DNA of 38,397 nucleotides, from positions 1 to 38,397 of the forward strand of contig NZ_BMMX01000050.1 of NCBI RefSeq assembly GCF_014646155.1. Direction: 5' to 3'. Under the pieces are notes generated by a model. That model worked only from the letters and a program-made list of their open reading frames with translations, was not told the origin of the DNA and did not search any database. A program made the position numbers and the translations under genes. Source of the DNA: Mangrovihabitans endophyticus. GTDB taxonomy: Bacteria > Actinomycetota > Actinomycetes > Mycobacteriales > Micromonosporaceae. This document shows, piece by piece, positions 32,489-38,397 of the stretch (positions are counted from its first letter, which is position 1; every line of letters begins with the position of its first letter).

Positions 32489-33511
32489 TCATACTCGTTC
32501 GCCGATCCGTAGCCGCGCATGAGTCGCCTGGGCCCGCTCGGCCGCCGCTGACGCGCCGTAGCGGCGGGGCATGTCGTCCGACGACCAGCCCAGCACCAGC
32601 ATCAAGTCGCCGGTGTCACCGCCGGCGAGCTTCCACTCGTGCGCGAAGTTGTGCCGCCACCGGTGCGCATGCACGTTGTCCACCCCGGCCAGGACTCCAC
32701 GGCGGCGCAGCATGAGCTTGATGCCGTTGCTCGACAGCGGCACCACGCCTCGAGCCGGCAACCACATCGCCGTTGACGAGGCCGACTTACGCCGGCTACG
32801 CACTCGCAGGAACTTGGTTAGCGCATGGCCAGTCTTCGGGCCGAACCGCACCCGGCGGTCCTTCATACCCTTGCCGTGGAACAACAGCGAGTCGCTGTTG
32901 AGGTCCACGTCGTCCAGCTGCAGCCCGGCGACTTCCGACAACCGGGCGCCAGTGTTGTAGAACAGCCGGATGATCGCCTCGTCACGCAGAGACAGGTAGT
33001 CCTTGCCCTTGCACGTGGCCAGGATCTTCGCGGTGTCGTCGTCACCCAGGATGGGGATCAGCGTCTGGGCGGTCTTCGGCTGTCGGACCCGGGCCAGCGG
33101 CGAACGCTCCAGGTCTTCTTCCTCGGTCAGCCATCGGAAGAACTGCTGCAAGCCCTTGTGCTTGTTCAACGCCGTCGACGCCGAGCGGGTCCGCACCATC
33201 CAGGCTTGGAACTCCTCGATGTGGCCGCGCTCGACCTCGGTCGGATCCTGCGCCGCGTCCTCGGCACCCAGATGCTCGACGTTGTCGGCCAAGAATCGGC
33301 TCAGCTGCGCTCCAGCGAGGAGGTAGCTGTATCGGGTGGTCTCCGGGTAGTTCCCGGAACGCAGCATCCGATCCCAGTCCCGCAGATAGTCGAACCAGGC
33401 GGGCGGCACATCGCGACAGACCTTCTGCAGATCGAGCACATCCACCTCGCAGACGCTTCGCCGGGTCGGCACCGTGCATCCCTTGACTACGTACAAGGGC
33501 ACGTACCGCAC
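32489..33511 (-). CDS. tyrosine recombinase / integrase (copy A)
   Basis: A 340-residue phage-type integrase. A SAM-like N-terminal core-binding domain lies at about residues 35-130. The catalytic domain has R190 (YNTGARLSEV), a lysine in FHGKGMKDRR (about 211-220), the HAHRWRH box (281-287) supplying H and R, W309 in LGWSSDD and nucleophile Y318 in MPRRYG. It catalyses site-specific integration or excision. It is clearly a paralogue of copy C at 34424-35386, with most of the catalytic domain matching. The first about 30 residues are uncertain; later starts are possible. The next gene begins inside its terminal region. Confidence 0.92.
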   Translation of the reverse strand: MRYVPLYVVKGCTVPTRRSVCEVDVLDLQKVCRDVPPAWFDYLRDWDRMLRSGNYPETTRYSYLLAGAQLSRFLADNVEHLGAEDAAQDPTEVERGHIEEFQAWMVRTRSASTALNKHKGLQQFFRWLTEEEDLERSPLARVRQPKTAQTLIPILGDDDTAKILATCKGKDYLSLRDEAIIRLFYNTGARLSEVAGLQLDDVDLNSDSLLFHGKGMKDRRVRFGPKTGHALTKFLRVRSRRKSASSTAMWLPARGVVPLSSNGIKLMLRRRGVLAGVDNVHAHRWRHNFAHEWKLAGGDTGDLMLVLGWSSDDMPRRYGASAAAERAQATHARLRIGERV

Positions 33512-33674
33512 CGCGAGGCCGTACGCGCGGCGCTCGTTCGATCATCCGAGCCGCGGCGCAACAGGCGAAAGCTGTCTGAGGCTGTCCTCCCCTAACCCCT
33601 CCCCCACCACTCCCCCGGGCTGCGGCGACCCCACCCGCCGCCGAAGCCGGCGAGCCGATCAGACCCGCCCGCCG

Positions 33675-33905
33675 AAGCCCATCTGCACCTGAAGCTCCTG
33701 CGCCCGCTCGGCCGAAGCGCTCGCGCCGTAGCCGCGCGGCATGTCCTCCGACGCCCAGCCAGCACCAACATCAGGTCGCCGGTGTTGCCGCCACCCCTGC
33801 GCCACTCGGAGGTGAAGTCGCGCCGCCACCGGTGCGGGTGCTTATGCGTCTCCCCGGCGGCAGCACCCCGACGCTTGAGCTCAGCTTGATGCCATTGCGC
33901 GACAC
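33675..33905 (-). pseudogene. decayed C-terminal piece of a third tyrosine recombinase (copy B)
   Basis: Minus-strand reading gives AELKRRGAAAGETHKHPHRW, then GGNTGDLMLVL, and after a frameshift the RGYGASASAERAQELQ end. These match the last about 80 residues of copies A and C, including the HxHRWR box and the tyrosine region. The rest of the gene is absent. It lies between the two intact copies. Confidence 0.8.
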
Positions 33906-33952
33906 TGGCTTTATCGGCGTCACCAGCTACGCGAGGCTGGTCCCCTTTCCCG

Positions 33953-34306
33953 CTACAGCACTTGCTTCCCGCCCAGGGCCGTTACTGCGGCCGCGATCTC
34001 GCCGATCCGGTCGGCGGGCACGGTGAACGACATCGTCACCTGTGAGCGCGCCTTCGCCCAGGCGCGGAACATTTGGATGAAGTCAGGGCCGTTGTCCAGC
34101 TGTCGGGCGCTGATCCACGGGGTGGGTTCCGGCACAGTGTTGCCCTGCCAGAACAGGCTGATGGTCTTGATCGTGAACACGTCGCCAGGAGCCAGGTCGT
34201 CGATCGCGTCGCCGCGGTCGGTGCTCCAGTCGTCGATGGCCCAGTCGTCAGTGAGTACCTCTTCCCAGAACGCCTCGAAGTCAGCCTTGGTCAACGTCAA
34301 CGGCAT
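33953..34306 (-). CDS. unknown acidic protein between recombinase copies
   Basis: A 117-residue soluble, acidic protein (LTLTKADFEAFWEEVLTDDW, AIDDWSTDRGDAIDDLAPGD, VFTIKTISLFWQGN). The pattern of strands and the tryptophan content suggest a compact alpha/beta fold. ATG 34306 begins the frame. I recognise no family. Its place between recombinase genes, on the same strand, suggests that it moved with them. Confidence 0.65.
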   Translation of the reverse strand: MPLTLTKADFEAFWEEVLTDDWAIDDWSTDRGDAIDDLAPGDVFTIKTISLFWQGNTVPEPTPWISARQLDNGPDFIQMFRAWAKARSQVTMSFTVPADRIGEIAAAVTALGGKQVL

Positions 34307-34423
34307 ACCGCCCAGCCCTTCCGACGAGTGTCACGGCGATCCTGTCGCAAACCTCCAGCACCGGCAACGCACCGGCACCGAGCAGGACGCGGCCGCACGC
34401 TGGCAGCCGCGCCCAGCTCCGGG

Positions 34424-35386
34424 TCACACGTTCTCGCCGATACCCATCCGGGATTGGAGTTCCTGTGCCCGCTCCGCCGCCGCACTGGCGCCGTAGCGAC
34501 GCGGCATGTCCTCCGAGGCCCACCCCAACAACAGCATCAGGTCACCGGTGTTGCCGCCGGCCTTGTGCCATTCGTGAGCGAAGTTGTGCCGCCACCGGTG
34601 CGCGTGGGTGTTGGTGACACCTGCGGCCGCGCCGCGGCGCTTGAGCATCAGCTTGATGCCGTTCGGCGACAACGGCTTCCCACCCTTCTCGGCCATCCAC
34701 AACTGCGGCACCTCCGCGGCGCCTTTCCGCTTCGCCCGGGCCCGCAGATAACGGGCGACCGCCCGAGACGTCTTCGGACCGAAACGCACCCGCCGGTCCT
34801 TCGCGCCTTTGCCGTGCAGGTGCACCGACTCGGTGTTCATGTCCAGATCGGTCAACAGCAAATTACCGATCTCCGACAGCCGGGAACCGGTGTTGTAGTA
34901 CAGCCGGATCAGCGCCTCGTCCCGCAACGACATGAACGTCTTGCCCTTGGTGCCGTCGAGCAATTTCTTCGTGTCGTCGTCACCCATGATCGGCACCAGC
35001 TTCTGCGGGGTCTGCGGCTGCTTCACCCGCTCCATCGGTGACCGGTCGATCTCCTCTTCCTCGAGGAGGTACTTGAAGAACTGCTGCAAGCTCTTGTGCT
35101 TGTTCAAAGCGGTCGACGCCGACCGGGTCTCGATCATCCACGCCTGGAACGACTCGACATGGGCTTTCGTCACCAGGGTCGGATCCTGCGCGGCGTCATC
35201 AGCATCCGGATCCGGGGACTCGTCAGCCAGATACCTAGCCATTTGCGCAGCGGCCAGAAGGTAGTTGTAACGCGTCGTCTCCGGGTGATTCCCGGCCCGC
35301 AGGGCGCGGTCCCAGTCGCGGAGGAAGCCGGCCCAGTCGCCCTTCTCCAGGCCTTCGCACAGTCGGTCGAGCTTCAGTAGGGGCAT
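34424..35386 (-). CDS. tyrosine recombinase / integrase (copy C)
   Basis: A 320-residue integrase closely related to copy A. It has a core-binding domain at about 15-110 (ETTRYNYLLAAAQMARYLAD, STALNKHKSLQQFFKYL). The catalytic residues are R169 in YNTGSRLSEI, the lysine in LHGKGAKDRR, the HAHRWRH box, the W of LGWASED and Y298 in MPRRYG. It starts at ATG 35386. About 70 bases upstream is a strong minus-strand terminator, and before that (ignoring the inserted IS) a 3' tRNA fragment, the usual att-int arrangement. It is therefore the best candidate for the enzyme that used that attachment site. Confidence 0.93.
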   Translation of the reverse strand: MPLLKLDRLCEGLEKGDWAGFLRDWDRALRAGNHPETTRYNYLLAAAQMARYLADESPDPDADDAAQDPTLVTKAHVESFQAWMIETRSASTALNKHKSLQQFFKYLLEEEEIDRSPMERVKQPQTPQKLVPIMGDDDTKKLLDGTKGKTFMSLRDEALIRLYYNTGSRLSEIGNLLLTDLDMNTESVHLHGKGAKDRRVRFGPKTSRAVARYLRARAKRKGAAEVPQLWMAEKGGKPLSPNGIKLMLKRRGAAAGVTNTHAHRWRHNFAHEWHKAGGNTGDLMLLLGWASEDMPRRYGASAAAERAQELQSRMGIGENV

Positions 35387-35455
35387 CTCTCGTCACCTGC
35401 CGAGTCAAGGGGTCTACAAGCGGCGTGCTCGATCCCGGTGACGTCGTCAGACACG

Positions 35456-35495
35456 AAAAAGGGGCTCTCGCAAGTCTCTGACCTGCGAAAACCCC
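35456..35495 (-). terminator. minus-strand intrinsic terminator between att site and integrase C
   Basis: On the minus strand GGGGTTTTCGCAGGTC, loop AGA, GACTTGCGAGAGCCCC, then TTTTT. The 16-bp stem contains a few G-U pairs and is followed by a T-run at 35456-35460 (plus-strand AAAAA). Before the IS insertion it stood directly behind the tRNA 3' end. Confidence 0.8.
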
Positions 35496-35499
35496 TCCG

Positions 35500-35514
35500 C
35501 TGTCGGGCTGACAG
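35500..35514. repeat. 15-bp target-site duplication, left copy
   Basis: CTGTCGGGCTGACAG, identical to 36899-36913 on the other side of the IS481-type element. IS481-family elements are known for target duplications of up to about 15 bp. Confidence 0.85.
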
Positions 35515-36897
35515 TGTTCTGGTTCAGGACATCGGAATAGGGTGTCTCACGTCATCGGAATAGGCATGTCTCGGGTCATCGGCATGGCGTTGTAGCCGGC
35601 TGGTCGGCGTGTCGCAGGGTGCGACGTGTCGAAACGTCGTCTTGTCATCACCGCCGTGCTCAGCGGTTCGTCCCAGGCCGAAGTCGCCCGTTCCTACGGT
35701 GTCTCGCAGGGGTGGATCAGCAGGCTCATGGCCCGCTACACCGCGGAGGGTGAGGCCGCGTTCGAGCCCCGCTCGCGTGCGCCGAAGACCCGTCCCGCCG
35801 CGACCGCGCCCGCCACCGTCGAGCTCGTCTGCGACTTACGCAAACAACTCGTGGAGGCGGGGCTGGACGCGGGCGCGGACACGATCAGTTGGCACCTGCG
35901 GCATCATCACCGGACCATCCTGTCGCGGGCCACGATCAACCGGATCCTGACCCGGGCCGGGCGGGTCACCCCGGAGCCGTCGAAACGCCCGAAGAGTTCC
36001 TACACCCGTTTCGAGGCCGAGCAGCCCAACGAAACCTGGCAAGCCGACTTCACCCACTACCGACTCACCCACCGCGACGGCCGGCCCGGCCCGGACGCCG
36101 AAATCCTGACCTGGCTCGACGACCACTCCCGCTACGCCCTCTCGATCACCGCACACCGGCGGGTCACCGGCCAGAGCGTCGTCCACACGTTCCGGGAAAC
36201 CGTTGCCGCGCACGGGATTCCGGCCTCAACTCTGACCGACAACGGCATGGTCTTCACCACCCGACTATCCGGCGGAAGCCTGCGCGGCAGCCGGGGCCGT
36301 AACGCCCTGGAACACGAACTGCACCGCCTGCACATCACCCAGAAGAACTCGCGGCCGAACCATCCCACCACCTGCGGGAAAGTCGAACGCTTCCAGCAGA
36401 CCCTCAAGAAGTGGCTCCGGACCCAGCCCCGGCAACCCGCCACCATCGGCCAGCTCCAAGCTTTGATCGACAGGTTCGCCGACGAGTACAACCACCGCCG
36501 GCCCCACCGTTCCCTGCCCGAACGTGCTACTCCCGCGACCGCTTACCAGGCCCGCCCCAAAGCCGCACCCGGCACCAGCCGCACCGGCGACACCCACGAC
36601 CGGGTCCGCCGCGACAAGATCAGCAAAGCCGGCACCGTCACCCTGCGCGTCGCCGGCCGGCTACGCCACATCGGTATCGGCAAGACCTACGCCGGAACCT
36701 ACGTCCTCCTGCTCGTCCACAACCTGAACATCCGCGTCATCAACGCCGCCACCGGCACACTCCTACGCGCCCTGACCATCAACCCCGACCGCGACTACCA
36801 GCCCACCGGCCGACCACCCGGACCCACACCCACAAACAAACAACCCGAACCTACGGAAACGTAGGTCCGGGCTATTCCGATGTCCCGAGACATCACA
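35515..36897 (+). mobile_element. IS481-family insertion sequence
   Basis: An element of about 1.38 kb. The left end TGTTCTGGTTCAGGACATCG and the right end, read inward, TGTGATGTCTCGGGACATCG both continue GAATAG: imperfect 26-bp terminal inverted repeats beginning TGT. One transposase gene fills it. The flanking 15-bp CTGTCGGGCTGACAG duplications support a simple transposition. A second CATCGGAATAGG-like motif inside the left end may be a further transposase-binding site. One base (36898) separates the right end from the duplication, so the boundary is uncertain by one. Confidence 0.9.
35626..36864 (+). CDS. IS481-family transposase
   Basis: A 412-residue DDE transposase. N-terminal HTH (SSQAEVARSYGVSQGWISRL, about residues 15-34), second HTH-like segment to about 112, then the integrase core. 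The catalytic triad is visible as D141 (WQADFTHY), D205 (LTDNGMVF) and E254 (CGKVERFQQTLKKW). The EYNHRRPHRSL motif follows. All key residues are present, so it may be active. GTG 35626 begins the frame about 110 bases inside the left terminus. Confidence 0.93.
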   Translation: MSKRRLVITAVLSGSSQAEVARSYGVSQGWISRLMARYTAEGEAAFEPRSRAPKTRPAATAPATVELVCDLRKQLVEAGLDAGADTISWHLRHHHRTILSRATINRILTRAGRVTPEPSKRPKSSYTRFEAEQPNETWQADFTHYRLTHRDGRPGPDAEILTWLDDHSRYALSITAHRRVTGQSVVHTFRETVAAHGIPASTLTDNGMVFTTRLSGGSLRGSRGRNALEHELHRLHITQKNSRPNHPTTCGKVERFQQTLKKWLRTQPRQPATIGQLQALIDRFADEYNHRRPHRSLPERATPATAYQARPKAAPGTSRTGDTHDRVRRDKISKAGTVTLRVAGRLRHIGIGKTYAGTYVLLLVHNLNIRVINAATGTLLRALTINPDRDYQPTGRPPGPTPTNKQPEPTET

Positions 36898-36898
36898 A

Positions 36899-36913
36899 CT
36901 GTCGGGCTGACAG
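36899..36913. repeat. 15-bp target-site duplication, right copy
   Basis: CTGTCGGGCTGACAG, the partner of 35500-35514. Most of it is also the acceptor-stem end of the tRNA fragment at 36901-36935, so the element landed on the tRNA 3' end. Confidence 0.85.
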
Positions 36914-36935
36914 GATTTGAACCTGCGACCCCTTG
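36901..36935 (-). other. 3' tRNA fragment (tRNA-Pro-like), probable attachment site
   Basis: On the minus strand CAAGGGGTCGCAGGTTCAAA followed by TCCTGTCAGCCCGAC. This is a variable loop, a T arm with the TTCAAAT loop, an acceptor strand CAGCCCG and the discriminator A. The 5' half of the tRNA (acceptor, D arm, anticodon) is not present upstream. A 3' tRNA part of this length beside integrase genes is the normal form of an att site left by an integrative element. The tRNA-Pro identity is from memory of actinobacterial tRNA ends. Confidence 0.75.
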
Positions 36936-37109
36936 TTGTGAAACGCGCCTTTGCGAGACTTGGCATCGCCTGTCATAAGCAGGCTCTGACCAGCCCAAAC
37001 ACGGCCAAGCGAACTCGGCTTCCTGTCAGCGCTTGCCGCGACTTCGCGTGGTTTTCGCTGAGTAAAGCGGGGGTGGATCGGAACTGCCAAGCCGCTTCGA
37101 GGCGCCAGC

Positions 37110-37330
37110 TGCAGCACTCCTGGGACCTGCTCACGGAAAGTCCGCCGGCATCCGACCGTCGGGCAGACCAGCCGCCACACCTACCTGAACCACGACCTGC
37201 ACTCCGCCGCGCGTCGACGGGCACCTCGCTCACCGTGCGCTCGTGAAGATCATGCACCCGTGCCGTCAACACTCCGCAATCAGGGCACGCCACCGCCGCC
37301 CCAACGGTGTAGACGCTCGCACCACGATAC
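37110..37330 (-). pseudogene. ISL3-family transposase N-terminal remnant
   Basis: The minus strand reads VGAAVACPDCGVLTARVHDL, HERTVSEVPVDAR in one frame and then, shifted, VWRLVCPTVGCRRTFREQVP in another. This is the zinc-binding N-terminus of ISL3 transposases (CxxC ... CxxxxC). The break lies near 37205. The DDE domain is missing. Confidence 0.7.
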
Positions 37331-37526
37331 TGCCGCCGGCGTCCTTGACCTTCTCCTTCACCAGCGGAGCCGGCCGAATACCACACAAACAAGATCATCA
37401 GCAGCGACCCCTGATTTCTGTCCAACATGGACAGCAATGCGCTCCATTACCACCGAAAGGGCGCCAGAGCCGATCTTGATACGGACCTCCCACCGCCCAG
37501 CGGAGCCCGTTCACGCTGGTCTGCGA

Positions 37527-37987
37527 GTTTCTAAACGCCTGCTGGCGTGACCCGTTTCGGGACTGGACGCTTGTACTATCCACAAGTGCCCACTCGTAAG
37601 TTCCTAAACCCCTGCTGGCGTGACCCGTTTCGGCACTTAGCAGCCGCCGGAACCTTAGCTATTTTGGTTTCTAAACGCCTGCTGGCGTGACCCTTTTCGG
37701 CACAGATCGCTCTATTCATGAGCGACATCTCAGCTTTCGTTTCTAAAACGCCTGCTGGCGTGACCCGTTTCGGCACACCAGGCCAGAGGGGCACACTCTG
37801 CAACACTTGCAGTTTCTAAACGCCTGCTGGCGTGACCCGTTTCGGCACATGGAGTTGTCGGGCATCGCCCCGGCCAAGTCGTTTCTAAACGCCTGCTGGC
37901 GTGACCCGTTTCGGCACCTCAAGACAATGAGCTGGCTCGTCTCGGCAATCGTTTCTAAACGCCTGCTGGCGTGACCCGTTTCGGCAC
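37527..37987 (-). CRISPR. second CRISPR array, 7 repeats of ~37 nt, minus strand
   Basis: Repeats start at 37527, 37600, 37667, 37739, 37812, 37881 and 37951. Written on the minus strand they begin GTGCCGAAACGGGTC and end with the hairpin ACGCC-AGCA-GGCGT plus TTAGAAAC. An 8-base tail after a hairpin, ending GAAAC, is the form left by Cas6 cleavage, so crRNAs run right to left. Spacers are 36, 30, 35, 35, 32 and 33 bases. The three right-hand repeats are identical; the left four carry changes (GAC end, GTTCC/ACCCC, CCCTTTT, one extra A), marking the left as the old end. The variable spacer length and repeat form suggest a class 1 type III or I-B-like system. Confidence 0.93.
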
Positions 37988-38175
37988 CCTATCGGTTTCG
38001 CGTGGCCTCTGACCAGCGGAAACAGAGGCGGGTTGCACACCGGTTCTCGTTGATCTTGCCGGGTGCTGATATTCATGGATGGATGGTGGGTGTTTTCGCT
38101 GGTCAGCAGCATTGCACACCTCAGCCCGGTTCGGGGCGTGCGGGCGGGTCACCCGGGAGGGTGATTGCGGGGTGG
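37988..38175 (-). promoter_or_regulatory. leader of the second CRISPR array, with internal repeats
   Basis: It lies between the youngest repeat and cas2. CTGACCAGCG(G)AAAC at 38009-38023 recurs inverted at 38092-38106 with one mismatch, and TTGCACACC occurs at 38033-38041 and again at 38112-38120. These could be protein-binding sites for transcription or spacer acquisition. No gene fits here. Confidence 0.6.
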
Positions 38176-38397
38176 TCATAGGACGGCCCAGTAAAGCTCG
38201 GTGGTGGGGGTGGTGGCCTGGCCGAGAGTGGTGGTTGCGGCGGTGCAGGGGCCGCAGAGCGGAAGGATGTGGATGGCGTCGGTGCGGGTGTCGATGAGGC
38301 CGGTGAGACGGTGGGTGAGCTCGGTCAGGTCGTCGTGGTCGAGGTGGCAGAGGTAGACGCTGCGTTGGATGCGGTTGCCCCACATTTGGATGAGGGC
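38176..38397 (-). CDS. cas2: Cas2, partial (5' end outside window)
   Basis: The last 73 residues of a Cas2 protein: MWGNRIQRSVYLCHLDHDDL, TELTHRLTGLIDTRTDAIHI, then LPLCGPCTAA. The QRSVYLC strand and the DxxxxxxLC end are the family signature; the N-terminal YDI strand lies beyond the right edge, since the frame is open to the last base. Cas2 is the structural partner of Cas1 in spacer integration. Its position just behind the leader side of the second CRISPR array indicates that the adaptation genes and probably the effector genes continue to the right. Confidence 0.88.
   Translation of the reverse strand, partial: ALIQMWGNRIQRSVYLCHLDHDDLTELTHRLTGLIDTRTDAIHILPLCGPCTAATTTLGQATTPTTELYWAVL

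Noticed and set aside
36901..37000. A complete tRNA gene on the minus strand
   Set aside because: The T arm and 3' acceptor strand are present, but no matching 5' acceptor strand, D arm or anticodon arm can be found upstream.

Overview
The window is high-GC actinobacterial DNA. Codon third positions are strongly G/C and GTG starts are frequent. It carries families typical of Actinomycetia: XRE/DUF5753 and DUF6879 regulators, a PF04672 (DUF574) methyltransferase, DUF5994, a DivIVA/Wag31-like coiled-coil protein, and a sensor kinase with the actinobacterial 'Sensor' domain. A filamentous actinomycete, perhaps Micromonosporaceae, is my inference; no rRNA or marker gene is present to settle it. 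Much of the window is accessory DNA with many broken genes.

Layout. 1-6350: an excisionase-like HTH protein, an intact XRE/TPR-type regulator, a NIPSNAP protein, a decayed paralogue of the regulator (amber stop plus two frameshifts), a GNAT acetyltransferase, then gene debris and a truncated IS30 transposase. 6360-14882: a same-strand block. It begins with a three-gene regulatory cassette (small protein, DUF6879, XRE-DUF5753). It continues with a PF04672 methyltransferase, an orphan THI5/NMT1-type binding lipoprotein, a class I methyltransferase, a radical SAM enzyme with a cysteine-less SPASM-like tail, two divergent proteins that look like paralogous DEDD-nuclease folds, a P-loop kinase and a Nudix hydrolase. 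Several overlapping stops and starts suggest co-translation. I do not recognise this combination as a named system, and it is the main candidate for something undescribed.

14883-16426: a type I-E-like CRISPR array (10 repeats, nine 33-nt spacers, no cas genes here) with remnants beyond its trailer end, including a piece resembling TIGR02679/JetD of Wadjet systems. 16751-26504: mostly ordinary chromosomal genes: a STAS-HATPase fusion, a DivIVA-like protein, a two-component system divergent from a fatty-acid desaturase (a DesKR-like arrangement), DUF5994, a Na+/H+ antiporter, and a cold-shock protein with a very strong terminator. 27167-30990: a STAS protein, a truncated signal-peptide gene whose promoter and start region duplicate those of a nearby Tat-exported aldo/keto reductase, that reductase broken by an amber codon, and a frameshifted sugar-efflux-type MFS transporter.

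31011-36935: an integrative-element end. It has two intact tyrosine recombinases plus a decayed third copy, three unknown proteins, and a 3' tRNA fragment (tRNA-Pro-like) that looks like an attachment site. An IS481-family element has inserted exactly at that tRNA end, with a 15-bp target duplication. 37110-38397: an ISL3 transposase remnant, then a second CRISPR array of a different type (seven repeats of about 37 nt, spacers 30-36 nt) on the minus strand, its leader, and a cas2 gene cut by the window edge. The rest of that CRISPR-Cas locus should lie just to the right.
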